DNA of 64,000 nt from Flavobacteriaceae bacterium (GTDB lineage Bacteria; Bacteroidota; Bacteroidia; Flavobacteriales; Flavobacteriaceae): NCBI GenBank assembly GCA_004762155.1, contig SIHP01000005.1:186001-250000 (forward strand), written 5' to 3'. The notes beneath the pieces were generated by a model, which was not told the DNA's origin, did not search any database, and saw only the letters and a list, made by a program, of their open reading frames with translations. Shown piece by piece: positions 42,899 through 52,512 of the stretch. Position 1 is the stretch's first letter; the number at the start of each line of letters is the position of its first letter. A program made the position numbers and the translations under genes.

Positions 42899-43633
42899 AT
42901 GAGAATATATACAACAATAAACATAGGAGAATTTCACACAAATCATTGTGAAGATTTTTTAATTAATGAACAAATAGCAACAAATGAAAGGTTAATTGCG
43001 GTTTTAGATGGATGTACTATGGGAACAGAATCCGTTTTTGCATCCATGCTTTTTGGAAAAATATTACGAAATATCGCCAAAGAAAAATTTCATGAAGAAT
43101 TTGTTACAAAAAAAACTATTGATTTAAATTCGAAATTAAAAAGTGTAATTGAAGAGTTAATTAATGAAACTAACAAGGTTAAAAGGCAATTAAACCTTCA
43201 TAGAAATGAATTACTTTCTACATTAATTATCGGTATTATAAATACGGAAACATCACAGGCTGAATTTTTAACTGTTGGTGATGGTTTAATTTGTGTTGAT
43301 AAAAAATTATTTGAGTATGAGCAAAATGACAAACCAGATTATCTTGGATATCATTTAGATGATAATTTTAATGATTGGTTTGAGAATCAAAATCAAAAAC
43401 TTTCTATAGATAAATTTAAAGATCTTTCTATTTGTACCGACGGAATATTCACTTTTAAAAACCTTGAAAACAAGGTAAATCAAAAAAATGAAGATGAAAT
43501 CATTAATTTTTTATTAGTAAATAAAGAAGGAGCTGATATTGATAATTTTTTAGATCGAAAAATTCTTTTTTTAAAAGAGGAATGGAAGCATATTGTTACA
43601 GATGATTTGGCTATTATTAGAGTAGTAAAATAG
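42899..43633 (+). CDS. PP2C-type (PPM family) protein phosphatase
   Basis: A 244-residue metal-dependent serine/threonine phosphatase. Motifs read HCEDFL (motif 1), VLDGCTMG (DGxxG with metal-binding Asp/Gly), LLSTLIIGI (substituting for GSTA), TVGDGLICV (GD), ICTDGIFTF (DG), and VTDDLAII (final D). These retain the metal-binding residues, so it is probably active. It precedes a NUDIX gene by 18 bp, a likely two-gene unit; the kinase it opposes is not in the window. Confidence 0.82.
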   Translation: MRIYTTINIGEFHTNHCEDFLINEQIATNERLIAVLDGCTMGTESVFASMLFGKILRNIAKEKFHEEFVTKKTIDLNSKLKSVIEELINETNKVKRQLNLHRNELLSTLIIGIINTETSQAEFLTVGDGLICVDKKLFEYEQNDKPDYLGYHLDDNFNDWFENQNQKLSIDKFKDLSICTDGIFTFKNLENKVNQKNEDEIINFLLVNKEGADIDNFLDRKILFLKEEWKHIVTDDLAIIRVVK

Positions 43634-43651
43634 GCCAACTTAATAAAACTC

Positions 43652-44050
43652 ATGAAAGAAATAGACAAAATTGCATTTATAACACTTAAAAACGGACAAA
43701 TATTAAGTTCTCGTTCTAAAGGAAAAGAAAAATTCTATATTCCTGGCGGAAAACGCGAAATAAATGAAACCGACGAAGAAACCTTAACACGAGAAGTTGA
43801 GGAAGAATTAAGCGTACAGATTATTCCAAATTCATTAGAGTATTTTGGCACTTTTAAAGCACAATCAGATGGTGCAAAAGAAGGCATTATTGTAAAAATG
43901 ACTTGTTACAAAGCAAAATTCACTGGAAATCTAAAACCTAATAGTGAAATAGAAGAATTACGCTGGTTAAACTATAAAGATCTTGAGATTATTTCTGAAG
44001 TTGACAAGAAGATATTTAAACAATTAAAAGAAACTAATCAACTTATATAG
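43652..44050 (+). CDS. NUDIX hydrolase
   Basis: A 132-residue single-domain Nudix enzyme that cleaves a nucleoside diphosphate linked to some other group. The Nudix box is intact: GGKREINETDEETLTREVEEEL (near residues 32-53), with the REVEEEL metal helix. The substrate cannot be predicted from motif. It lies 18 bp after the PP2C gene and ends before a terminator. Confidence 0.92.
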   Translation: MKEIDKIAFITLKNGQILSSRSKGKEKFYIPGGKREINETDEETLTREVEEELSVQIIPNSLEYFGTFKAQSDGAKEGIIVKMTCYKAKFTGNLKPNSEIEELRWLNYKDLEIISEVDKKIFKQLKETNQLI

Positions 44051-44067
44051 TTCGTATATCATACTAA

Positions 44068-44106
44068 AAAAGACCTCACAGATTTTAAAAATCCTGTGAG
44101 ATCTTT
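44068..44106. terminator. Hairpin terminator after the NUDIX gene
   Basis: Stem AAAGACCTCACAG with CTGTGAGATCTTT (one mismatch) plus inner A/T pairing; 17 bp after the stop. Confidence 0.72.
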
Positions 44107-44151
44107 GTCAATTAGAAGAACATCCTTAAATTTATAAAAACATAAAAAACA

Positions 44152-44634
44152 TTGATTACAGAAACCACATATTACAAATCACCTATTGGAATTTTAGAAA
44201 TAAAAGGAGATAATGAAGGTATTCAATCTGTTTTATTTGTTGATGATATTGCTATTCCAAAAGAAAAAACAAGTATTAAAGAACTTACTAAATGTATTTT
44301 ACAGCTAGATGAATATTTCTCAGAAAAAAGAAAAAAATTCGATTTAAAACTGAATCCACAAGGAACTGTATTTCAACAAAAAGTGTGGAATGAATTAATA
44401 AACGTTTCTTTTAATACTACCAGAAGCTACTTACAACAATCTAAAAAGTTAGGCGATGTAAAAGCAATTAGAGCAGTTGGAACGGCTAATGGAAAAAATC
44501 CAATTTCAATAATTATACCTTGTCATAGAATCGTCGGTTCAGATGGTTCACTTACAGGATATGCAGGCGGTATTTGGCGTAAAAAATGGTTATTAGAACA
44601 TGAAAGTGGTTGCAAACAACAACGTTTGTTTTAA
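44152..44634 (+). CDS. ogt: Methylated-DNA--protein-cysteine methyltransferase
   Basis: Repairs O6-methylguanine by moving the methyl to its own cysteine. The active site is IPCHRIVGSDG with Cys124 (PCHR motif), followed by GYAGG that contacts the flipped base. 160 residues, normal for a stand-alone Ogt. The start must be the TTG at 44152 (MITETTYYKSPIG), since no in-frame ATG precedes the conserved N-terminus. No Ada-type regulator fused. Confidence 0.95.
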   Translation: MITETTYYKSPIGILEIKGDNEGIQSVLFVDDIAIPKEKTSIKELTKCILQLDEYFSEKRKKFDLKLNPQGTVFQQKVWNELINVSFNTTRSYLQQSKKLGDVKAIRAVGTANGKNPISIIIPCHRIVGSDGSLTGYAGGIWRKKWLLEHESGCKQQRLF

Positions 44635-44646
44635 CTTAACGTTTAA

Positions 44647-45108
44647 TTACGTATTACTTTCTATAATATCCTTTATTATTTTTAAATGATGATTCGAATG
44701 TAATTCCAGAAATTTTATACTTTTATTCAGCTTCAAATTTCCAAAAAAAGGATGGTTAAAGTATTTATTTTTATCAAAAGATGGTAATTGATTAATTGCT
44801 TCTTTTGTAATTTCCACATGTTTTTTAAGAAGTTCTTCGTCATATGTTTTTGGAGCAACAACCTTTGGAGATTTTGCTCGTCCACGAGGTATTTTATTCA
44901 TTGTAAACACAATAAGTCTAGACATTTTAAAACTCCATTTATAATGTAATGAATCTGAGTCCTTAATACTTGCAACAACGCTGTTTATTACTAATAATAT
45001 ATGCTCAATATGCCAACCAATATTCGATTTTGAAATAGCAACATCTATAACATCTTGATTTGAAATATTATTTTCTAATTCTGTAAGCAGTTTGTGTAAT
45101 TTCTCCAT
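44647..45108 (-). CDS. DUF1569/DinB-like four-helix protein
   Basis: A 153-residue helical protein resembling DUF1569, a branch of the DinB/YfiT superfamily of thiol- or metal-dependent transferases. His residues expected at the metal site occur in IGWHIEHIL and in LELHSNHHL, and HPFFGNL is shared with the C-terminal domain of HMG-CoA reductase at 5057-6790. Function unknown. It is convergent with ogt and lies 41 bp from tadA on the same strand. Confidence 0.82.
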   Translation of the reverse strand: MEKLHKLLTELENNISNQDVIDVAISKSNIGWHIEHILLVINSVVASIKDSDSLHYKWSFKMSRLIVFTMNKIPRGRAKSPKVVAPKTYDEELLKKHVEITKEAINQLPSFDKNKYFNHPFFGNLKLNKSIKFLELHSNHHLKIIKDIIESNT

Positions 45109-45149
45109 TTTTCTAAGTTAAGAATTTTAAAGCTACACAAATTAAGAAA

Positions 45150-45596
45150 CTAATTCAAATTTCGTTTTTCAATAAAAAAACGTGTTAACAATTGTCCACA
45201 TTCATCTTCTAAAACACCAGCAACAACTTTGGTTTTTGGATGTAATTTGGTACTCAAAACAGTAAATCCTAATTTTGGTTCACTTGCTCCATATACAATT
45301 TTACCTATTTGAGTCCAATAACTCGCTCCTGCGCACATCTGGCAAGGTTCTAAGGTTACATACAACACACAATCCTTTAAATATTTACCCCCTAAAAAGT
45401 CAGCTGCGGAAGTATATGCTTGCATTTCTGCATGCGCAGTTACATCAGTTAAAGTTTCGGTTAAATTGTGTGCTCGCGCAATAATTTGATCTTTAAAAAC
45501 AATTACAGCTCCAACAGGAACTTCACCTTTATCAAAAGCTGTTTCAGCTTCTTGCAAAGCTTTTCTCATAAAATAAGCATCATCAAACGGGTTCAT
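45150..45596 (-). CDS. tadA: tRNA adenosine(34) deaminase
   Basis: Deaminates A34 to inosine in tRNA-Arg(ACG). The 148-residue enzyme has the zinc motif HAE (His55, Glu57) and PCQMC (Cys85, Cys88). The context VPVGAVIVFKDQIIARAHN and ASYWTQIGKIVYGA are typical of TadA. In Bacteroidota the same sequence type is sometimes called nucleoside deaminase, so a second activity is possible. Promoter motif 27 bp upstream. Confidence 0.92.
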   Translation of the reverse strand: MNPFDDAYFMRKALQEAETAFDKGEVPVGAVIVFKDQIIARAHNLTETLTDVTAHAEMQAYTSAADFLGGKYLKDCVLYVTLEPCQMCAGASYWTQIGKIVYGASEPKLGFTVLSTKLHPKTKVVAGVLEDECGQLLTRFFIEKRNLN

Positions 45597-45622
45597 TGCT
45601 ACAGTTTTTATAACTAGTTAAA

Positions 45623-45630
45623 CAAAAATA
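45623..45630 (-). promoter_or_regulatory. -7 promoter motif of tadA
   Basis: Minus-strand TATTTTTG (TAnnTTTG), 26 bp upstream of the tadA ATG. Confidence 0.45.
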
Positions 45631-45693
45631 GACAAAAATTAGACTCTAGTACTTTGTTTAAAATACTTATTTTTACGAAAAACGTTATCTATT

Positions 45694-46983
45694 ATGATGA
45701 TAAGTAAATCGACATTTATTCTTTATTGCATAACTATATGTAGTGCCTTTAATTTTTATGCCCAGGAATTAAAAACTAAAGAAGTATATGATGTAAAAAG
45801 TTTTTTTGAAGCGCTAGATGATAATACTAAAATTATTATAGCAACTGATACGCTTAACTTTACGACATCTCACATAGAAAAAAAAATCATTATACCTAAA
45901 TACACTTACCAACAAATAACAAACACAAACAACAAAACAAAGAAATCATATTTTATTGAAGAAAGTGGTGTTGTTTTATATGGTTATAATAATTTGACTA
46001 TAATAGGAAAATCATCAGTATCAAAAATAATTTCTTACGAAGCTTTTGATGATATTTTAACATTAAGAAACTGTACTAACGTCAATTTAGAGAATATTGC
46101 TATAGAACATGTTGATGAAGTTTGTACTGGAATGGTACTTTCTTTAATTTTCAATAAAAATGTACATATCAAAAATTGTTATTTAAACGGAAGTGGTGCT
46201 ATTGGAGCTTATGTAGTGGGTTGTGATACTATTAGTTTTACAGATACTCATATTTTCAAAAATGCTTTTCATGCGATAGTTGCCATTAACTCAAAAAACA
46301 TACTCTTCACAAATACATTTATTTATCATAACAATAAAATTTTTAATGAAGAGGATTTAATCACAACTCATTTTAGCGAGTTGAGTTTTAATAACTGTGA
46401 GTTATACGATAATGATGCTACTAATTTATACAATAAGAAAAAGGATTTAGAAACCTTTTTTTCCTATTTAGAAGAAGAGGAATTTGTAAACTATTACGCT
46501 ACAGAAAACCTATATTCCAATTTTGATATTGCCCCTTTTATTCCTCTTTTTAAAAACTGCATCTTTAATGAAAATATATTTGAGTACGAACAAGATACTA
46601 TTAAAAAGGATGAAACTATTGTTCCTAAAAAAAGGATTTTTGCTACTTTTTTCATTAAAAAACTATTACATGAACTTGTAGAAGAATCTATAGGAAACTA
46701 TAACGGAAATTTTATCATTTATGAATTGGCTAGTTTTTTTTCTAATAAAAAAGTCAACTTTTTTGATCTTAAAAATAAAACTAAAGAAGATTTTGTAATT
46801 GCTTTCCATGCTAGTAAACTTTTTAAAAATTTTAACTATTATGAATTTATTGATATTGAAGAAATAAATAATTCTTCATTTTTAATTACTCTTAAAGTAA
46901 AAAACAATACTATTGAAGAACTTTCTAAATGGTTTATTAAAGTTAATAATAATTTAAAAATTGAGTGTTTTGAGCTACGTTAA
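45694..46983 (+). CDS. Exported right-handed parallel beta-helix protein
   Basis: A 429-residue exported protein. Signal peptide residues 1-23 (ending NFYAQ). Residues ~80-220 show parallel beta-helix coils: NLTIIGKSSVSKIISYEAFDDILTLRNCTNVNLENIAIEHVD, then HIKNCYLNGSGAIGAYVVGCDTISF. The last ~130 residues are of another fold and end without a type IX sorting tag I recognise. Family members are sugar lyases or adhesion proteins; no lyase residues are clear, so function is unknown. Stands alone before lpxH. Confidence 0.8.
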   Translation: MMISKSTFILYCITICSAFNFYAQELKTKEVYDVKSFFEALDDNTKIIIATDTLNFTTSHIEKKIIIPKYTYQQITNTNNKTKKSYFIEESGVVLYGYNNLTIIGKSSVSKIISYEAFDDILTLRNCTNVNLENIAIEHVDEVCTGMVLSLIFNKNVHIKNCYLNGSGAIGAYVVGCDTISFTDTHIFKNAFHAIVAINSKNILFTNTFIYHNNKIFNEEDLITTHFSELSFNNCELYDNDATNLYNKKKDLETFFSYLEEEEFVNYYATENLYSNFDIAPFIPLFKNCIFNENIFEYEQDTIKKDETIVPKKRIFATFFIKKLLHELVEESIGNYNGNFIIYELASFFSNKKVNFFDLKNKTKEDFVIAFHASKLFKNFNYYEFIDIEEINNSSFLITLKVKNNTIEELSKWFIKVNNNLKIECFELR

Positions 46984-47061
46984 CCTAAAAATTAAACTAA
47001 TTATTAAAACATCTCCGTAATTAAAATTTCAAAACACTTATTTTTACCAAAAACATACAAT

Positions 47062-47826
47062 TTGATTTCTATTCATACTGCTTCCAATAAAAAAATATAC
47101 TTCGCTTCTGATCAACATTTAGGAGCACCTACGCAAGAAGCAAGTTTTCCTCGTGAAAAAAAATTCTTACAATGGTTGGATGAAGTAAAGAAAGATGCGC
47201 AGGCTATTTTTTTATTAGGTGATTTATTTGATTTTTGGTTTGAATACAAAACTGTTGTTCCTAAAGGATTTGTTCGTGTTTTAGGAAAACTAGCAGAAAT
47301 AAGAGACAGCGGAATTCCTATTTATTTTTTTGTAGGAAATCATGATTTATGGATGGATGACTATTTTGAATCTGAATTAAATATTCCAGTATACCATTCT
47401 CCTCAAGAATTTACTATAAACGGAAAAACGTTCTTAATTGGTCATGGAGATGGTTTGGGCCCGCATGATAAAGGTTACAAACGAATGAAAAAAGTTTTTA
47501 CTTTCCCTTTATTTAAATGGTTATTCAGATGGCTGCATCCAGATTTGGGTGTTCGTTTAGGACAATATATGTCTGTTAAAAACAAAATGATTTCCGGTGA
47601 TGAAGACGCTACGTTTTTAGGAGAAGAAAACGAATGGTTGGTTCAATATTGTAAACGAAAATTAGAAACTAAACATTATGATTATTTTATTTTTGGTCAC
47701 CGTCATTTGCCTTTAGAAATTAAATTAAATGAAAACAGCAAGTATATAAACCTTGGTGATTGGGTAAAATACTTTACTTATGTAACTCTTGATGAAAACT
47801 CAATCGTTTTAAAAGAATACAAATAA
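47062..47826 (+). CDS. lpxH: UDP-2,3-diacylglucosamine diphosphatase
   Basis: Calcineurin-like metallophosphoesterase of lipid A synthesis, hydrolysing UDP-2,3-diacylglucosamine to lipid X. Metal-site motifs occur in order: DQHLG (Asp17, His19), GDLFD, GNHDLW, GHGDGLG and GHRHLP. 254 residues, normal. The start is a TTG (MISIHTASNKK); no ATG is available before the first motif. A 23-bp-stem terminator starts right after the stop. Confidence 0.93.
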   Translation: MISIHTASNKKIYFASDQHLGAPTQEASFPREKKFLQWLDEVKKDAQAIFLLGDLFDFWFEYKTVVPKGFVRVLGKLAEIRDSGIPIYFFVGNHDLWMDDYFESELNIPVYHSPQEFTINGKTFLIGHGDGLGPHDKGYKRMKKVFTFPLFKWLFRWLHPDLGVRLGQYMSVKNKMISGDEDATFLGEENEWLVQYCKRKLETKHYDYFIFGHRHLPLEIKLNENSKYINLGDWVKYFTYVTLDENSIVLKEYK

Positions 47827-47872
47827 AAAAAGAAGAAAAACCAGTAGTTAACTACTGGTTTTTCTTCTTTTT
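47827..47872. terminator. Perfect palindromic terminator after lpxH
   Basis: 23-bp arms with no mismatch around the centre of CCAGTAGTTAACTACTGG, with A run before and T run after, starting 1 bp past the lpxH stop. Works in either direction. Confidence 0.88.
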
Positions 47873-48120
47873 ATTTATTTAATAAGAGTATAAGAAAAAT
47901 ATGTTAATTCAAGTAAGATTCTAAAATAATTTAGCAATTTAACTTAGCTCAACAGTACTATCGATAATTACATTTTTCGTTTTTAATTTCCATTTTAAAT
48001 ACAATTTTCTATCGAAAACAACTCAAAATGACAATTAAAAAATAAAATATCTTTATCTAACTCACATTAAATATTACAGAGTTATCGCTTTAAACTAAAC
48101 CCTTTATTATTATTCTTTAA
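47873..48120. other. AT-rich intergenic region between lpxH and the TonB receptor gene
   Basis: About 250 bp with no open frame, tRNA or clear palindrome. The two flanking genes converge here. I see nothing beyond AT-rich sequence. Confidence 0.5.
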
Positions 48121-50736
48121 TTAAAATTTAAATGTTAAACCACCTTTAAAGGTTGTTCCATTAAATCCAAATTGATTTACTTCCCAAGGATATTTAAAAC
48201 GACCACCTAAATCTGTAACTACATCTCCACCTGTTTCAATTTCATCTGGATAAATATCAAATAAATTATTCACTGTAAAGTTTACTGAAACGAATTTAGA
48301 AAATTCATATGCCATAGAAAAATCAGTAATTACTTTACCTGCAAAAACCTGATCTTTAGTTGGGTCATCTGCATGCTGCCAAGTAACCTCGCCAAAATAA
48401 GTATTATTTAAACCTACATTAAAGTTGTTTACGTTATAATTTACACCCAATAAAAGTTTTGTATTTGGTCTTGAACTTGTAATTCTTGCTTGTTCTTTTC
48501 TATTAAAAATTTTGGTTTTATAATTTGCTAAACTTGTAGGTGTTTCCACTTCTCCATCAATTTCTGTTTTATTGATATTTAAAGCCAAATTCAAATTAAA
48601 TTTTCCAGGCCCAGCTGCAATATTTTTATAACGCATTGTATAATCAAAACCTTGTGTTATTGTATTTACAGCATTAATAAAGAATTTAAGACTTGTAATA
48701 TTATTGGCATCTAAAATTGTTTGTACAGCTGTATTAACATTTCCATCATCATCTGTAGCTCCTATTTCTCCACTAAACAAGACTCTATCATCAACTCTAA
48801 CATTGTAATAATCTAATGATAGTGTAAAATCTTTAGATGCTTTTACAGTTAATCCTGCTGAAATATTTTTAGATGTTTCTGCAAATAAAGAAGCCACTCC
48901 TAAATCTTCAATTACGGGATCTACATTATTAAAAGTTCCTTGGTTTGAAATTGTTCCTCCAGAAACTAACGTTTGTATATTACTTAAATATACTTGATGT
49001 AAAGAAGGCGCTCTAAACCCTGTACTATAAGATGCTCTTAACACACCTGCTTCACCTAATTTATACCTTGAGTTTATTTTCCAAGAAAAGTTCCCTCCAA
49101 AATCTGAATAATTTTCATAACGAAATGCTCCACCAATTAAAAACTTCTCAGAAGCATCCCAATCTATTGTTGCATATGCTCCAATATTTGTTCTTGTTTC
49201 ATCTAAAGCATTACTTGGTTGTAAGCCAGGAAAAGATTGTGCTCCTCCATCTATATAAGAAGCTTCTTCACCAGCTGTTACTTCAAATCGCTCTTGACGA
49301 CCTTCTACACCTAAACCAATACTTACTTGCTCTCCTAATGTTTTGTTTACATCAAAATTTACAATAAGATTACTAAAAACATATGCTCCAGCATCAAAAC
49401 TAGTAGGGCTACTTGCTCCTAAACTTGGGTTTAATGTATTTCCAATAGTATAATCTACTGCATTTCCACCGTAAGTAGCACTAAAATCAGCATTAAAGCC
49501 TGCTAAATTAAACGTACTTCCTGCTGTAAATAAAATATCTCTAATATCAGTTTCAAAAGTTGGTTGAAAACCGTTGTAAACTTGTCCGTCTTCTGTTAGT
49601 AAACCAAAATCATCTGTAATCCAATATGGAGTTCTGTACAATGCAAAACTTTTTCCTTTTCTAATATTTGCGCCACCAAATGCATATACCTTTGCATTAT
49701 CATTCAACGGATATTCTGCATTTAAAAACAAATCTCCTTTTGTCATTTCTGGCTGACCTACAATCATTCCTAAATCAGGATTTGTTTGTGTCCATTCATT
49801 ATCTACTCCAAATAAATCATCTTTTCCTGGCTCACCAGCTCTATCTGTATAATCTTGATGAGATCCACTTAAAGTTGCATTTACAAAACCTCCTTCTCCA
49901 AAAGTAAAAGTATGGTTTACATCTGCTCCATAATTAAGTCCATCTCCTTCTTTTGTAACACCTCCTGTTATATTAACTTGAGTAAAACTAACATTCTTCT
50001 TAAGAATAATATTAACAACACCCGCAATTGCATCGGAACCATATTGTGCAGAAGCTCCGTCTCTTAATACCTCTACTCTTTCTATAGCAGAAGTTGGGAT
50101 ACTTTTCATATCTGTACCTACTTCTCCTTTTCCAGGAGTATCGTTAACATATACTAATGCACTTTGATTTTTACGTTTTCCATTTACTAAAACCAACGTT
50201 CTACTTGGTCCTAACCCTCTTAAATCTGCTGGATCAAAATGTGCAGTTGCATCTGATATTGTTTGATTACTTGAATTGTAAGAAGGTACGGTAAAAGTTA
50301 ACATTTGATCTATATTAGATTGCCCAGTTGCTTGCAACTCAGCTACACTAATATTATCAATCGGCACAGCAGAATCTAAAATTGTTCTTGGTTTTGATCT
50401 GTTACCTGTTAATACTATTTCATCTAAAACAGAAGAGTCTTCTATTAATATTATTTGTAAAGTAGTTGTTGCTGAATTTATTTTTTGCTCAATTGATTTA
50501 AATCCCAAAGAAGATACTGTAATTACACTTGGTATCTTTTTTAAAGTCAACATAAAAACACCTTCTTCATCTGTAGTTGTTCCGTTTGTTGTTCCTTTTT
50601 CTATAACATTAACAAAAGGCAAACTCTCACCTGATGCTGAAGTTACTTTTCCTTTAATTTCTTGAGCTGTTAAAGTAGCTGAAGCAACTAATAATATCAG
50701 AAAAAAAATATTTCTTATTAATAAACTTTTTGTCAT
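48121..50736 (-). CDS. TonB-dependent outer-membrane receptor
   Basis: An 871-residue energy-coupled transporter. Signal peptide (residues ~1-24), then a CarboxypepD_reg-like beta domain (GKVTSASGESLPFVNVIEKGTTNGTTTDEEG), a TonB-dependent plug (residues ~120-245, with RGLGPSRTLVLVNGKRKN and VEVLRDGASAQYGSDAIAGVVNI) and a 22-strand barrel to the C-terminal TFKGGLTFKF. It resembles iron/siderophore or vitamin receptors rather than SusC; no SusD gene is adjacent. Substrate unknown. Monocistronic. Confidence 0.94.
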   Translation of the reverse strand: MTKSLLIRNIFFLILLVASATLTAQEIKGKVTSASGESLPFVNVIEKGTTNGTTTDEEGVFMLTLKKIPSVITVSSLGFKSIEQKINSATTTLQIILIEDSSVLDEIVLTGNRSKPRTILDSAVPIDNISVAELQATGQSNIDQMLTFTVPSYNSSNQTISDATAHFDPADLRGLGPSRTLVLVNGKRKNQSALVYVNDTPGKGEVGTDMKSIPTSAIERVEVLRDGASAQYGSDAIAGVVNIILKKNVSFTQVNITGGVTKEGDGLNYGADVNHTFTFGEGGFVNATLSGSHQDYTDRAGEPGKDDLFGVDNEWTQTNPDLGMIVGQPEMTKGDLFLNAEYPLNDNAKVYAFGGANIRKGKSFALYRTPYWITDDFGLLTEDGQVYNGFQPTFETDIRDILFTAGSTFNLAGFNADFSATYGGNAVDYTIGNTLNPSLGASSPTSFDAGAYVFSNLIVNFDVNKTLGEQVSIGLGVEGRQERFEVTAGEEASYIDGGAQSFPGLQPSNALDETRTNIGAYATIDWDASEKFLIGGAFRYENYSDFGGNFSWKINSRYKLGEAGVLRASYSTGFRAPSLHQVYLSNIQTLVSGGTISNQGTFNNVDPVIEDLGVASLFAETSKNISAGLTVKASKDFTLSLDYYNVRVDDRVLFSGEIGATDDDGNVNTAVQTILDANNITSLKFFINAVNTITQGFDYTMRYKNIAAGPGKFNLNLALNINKTEIDGEVETPTSLANYKTKIFNRKEQARITSSRPNTKLLLGVNYNVNNFNVGLNNTYFGEVTWQHADDPTKDQVFAGKVITDFSMAYEFSKFVSVNFTVNNLFDIYPDEIETGGDVVTDLGGRFKYPWEVNQFGFNGTTFKGGLTFKF

Positions 50737-50909
50737 CCCTAATCTATTTTAATGGTTAGCATAACAAATATTGTCTTTTTTTCAATAAAAACAAACATAA
50801 AAAACACAAACAGCCGTAAAAAAGTTAATTTTATACCAAAAAAATTGTTTTAATGTTAATTTTAAAGGACTGTATTTATGTTTTCCTCAAAGAATCTATA
50901 AAACTAATA

Positions 50910-51296
50910 CTAAACGAATCGTTCTAAATCTAATTGATTTATAGCTCCATGACTTGCGTGTGCTATTACAACATTATTTTTAATTATAATTATTTGAGGA
51001 GACTGATGGAGTATTTGAAACTTATATCCTAACTCATCAGAAACTTCCCTGTAACTTAATAAATCTAAATAATACAAGTCTAAATTATTATCTAAGTTAA
51101 AAGATGAAATAAACTGATTCATTACCATTTTACTAATTCCACAACGAGTTGAATGTTTAAAAATAACTTGTGTTTTCTTTTTAGACAACTTCGCTATAAT
51201 ATTCAACTGATGAACAGTTGTTAACCTTTTCCATGGTAATATTTTTTGTTCTTTTGTTTTTTTTGAACCACCAAATAATCTGCTAAATAACCCCAT
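50910..51296 (-). CDS. ytxJ: Bacillithiol system redox-active protein YtxJ
   Basis: A 128-residue thioredoxin-fold monothiol bacilliredoxin. The active-site Cys52 sits in KHSTRCGISKMV, the YtxJ motif, and the fold continues with the cis-Pro loop QSPQIIII and VVIAHASHG. Such proteins swap thiols with bacillithiol; this species therefore probably makes it. An N-terminal hydrophobic/basic stretch (residues 1-15) precedes the fold. Lies 170 bp upstream of the TonB receptor start, same strand but apparently separate. Confidence 0.88.
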   Translation of the reverse strand: MGLFSRLFGGSKKTKEQKILPWKRLTTVHQLNIIAKLSKKKTQVIFKHSTRCGISKMVMNQFISSFNLDNNLDLYYLDLLSYREVSDELGYKFQILHQSPQIIIIKNNVVIAHASHGAINQLDLERFV

Positions 51297-51544
51297 ACTA
51301 TAATTGTCTTACTCTTTTTTAAAAACTTACAAGATTATTCATTTAAAATACTATTAACTAGTTCTTATTTTTATAAATATAAAAAAACAAAACACTTTAA
51401 TAGTTTTCTATCTTAACAAAACACTTCTTGTTACACCTATTTAAGAATATCAATCTAATGAATTATTAACATAATATTGATACATTAACGTCAAACGATC
51501 TCAAAAAAGTAAATTACATTTACTTAAAACTAAATACAGACAAA

Positions 51545-52261
51545 ATGGAGAGTTTAAAAGGAAAAAAAGCAATTATTACTGGTGGAAGTAGAGGCTTAGG
51601 AAAAGCAACAGCTATTGCGTTTGCAAAAGAAGGTATTGCTGTTGCAATTACAGGTAGAAATGAAGAAACCCTGCAAAAAACAGTTACTGAATTACAGTCT
51701 TTTGGTGTAACTGCTACTTATGAGGTTTTTGATGTTAGTAATTATGAAGAGGTAAAAAAAGGAATTAAAAACTGTATAGACAAACTTGGTGCTGTAGACA
51801 TTTTAGTTAACAATGCGGGTATTGCTGCTTTTGGAACTTTTAATGATATGCCTGTTAAAGATTGGACAAAAATTATTCAAGTAAACGTAATGGGAATGTA
51901 TTATGTTACCAAAGAAGTGTTACCTCATTTAATAGCCAAAAACGAAGGTGATATTTTAAACGTTGCTTCTACTGCTGGTTTAAATGGAAATGCACAAACT
52001 TCTGCTTATTCTGCTTCTAAGTTTGCCGTAATTGGTCTATCGGATTCTTTAATGAAAGAAGTTCGTAAAAATAATATTCGTGTATGTACTTTAACACCAA
52101 GTACAATTGCAACAGATATGGCTTTAGATTTGGGTATTACTGACGGAAATGAAGAAAAAGTACTTCAACCTGAAGATTTTGCTGAATTAATTGTTGCTGG
52201 TTTAAAATTACCTAGAAGAGCCATGTTAAAAGGTGCTTCTTTATGGTCTACAAATCCTTAA
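51545..52261 (+). CDS. Short-chain dehydrogenase, FabG-like 3-ketoacyl reductase
   Basis: A 238-residue classical SDR oxidoreductase using NAD(P)H. It shows the TGGSRGLG dinucleotide motif (12-19), NNAG (near 88-91), catalytic Ser in NVASTAGLNG and YSASK (near 158). The family includes FabG and many short-chain reductases; this protein is usually named 3-ketoacyl-ACP reductase in flavobacteria, but the true substrate is unknown. Single gene with its own terminator. Confidence 0.93.
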   Translation: MESLKGKKAIITGGSRGLGKATAIAFAKEGIAVAITGRNEETLQKTVTELQSFGVTATYEVFDVSNYEEVKKGIKNCIDKLGAVDILVNNAGIAAFGTFNDMPVKDWTKIIQVNVMGMYYVTKEVLPHLIAKNEGDILNVASTAGLNGNAQTSAYSASKFAVIGLSDSLMKEVRKNNIRVCTLTPSTIATDMALDLGITDGNEEKVLQPEDFAELIVAGLKLPRRAMLKGASLWSTNP

Positions 52262-52297
52262 AATTTAAAACACCTATTTTACACTATAGATCCCTAT

Positions 52298-52330
52298 AAA
52301 ATAAACCCACAACAAGTTGTGGGTTTATTT
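52298..52330. terminator. Hairpin terminator after the SDR gene
   Basis: A 15-bp stem, AATAAACCCACAAC with GTTGTGGGTTTATT, around AA, then AT-rich tail, 36 bp after the stop. Confidence 0.85.
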
Positions 52331-52350
52331 ATTTTTTAAACTGTTTTCAG

Positions 52351-52512
52351 GACGAGATACCTAAAGGCTACCGTTAGTATTTACTAGTGGCAAGTACTGT
52401 TTAGAAATAATAAAAACTACCTCACAAACTAATGTAAAGTACTCTTCTTATATTTTAAATGCTTTTACTACTTACTCAGTTACGCCACTAGAAAAATCTA
52501 GCGGTAGCCTTA
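52351..52512. repeat. Palindromic repeat element, copy 1 (~162 bp)
   Basis: Begins GACGAGATACCTAAAGGCTA and ends CTAGCGGTAGCCTTA. Its ends form imperfect inverted repeats of ~35 bp, and further pairing continues toward a central TTACA/TGTAA type loop, so nearly the whole element can fold as one hairpin. It matches copy 2 (53169-53333) along its full length at about 80% identity. No coding capacity. MITE-like or a REP-type element; nothing decides between them here. Confidence 0.72.
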
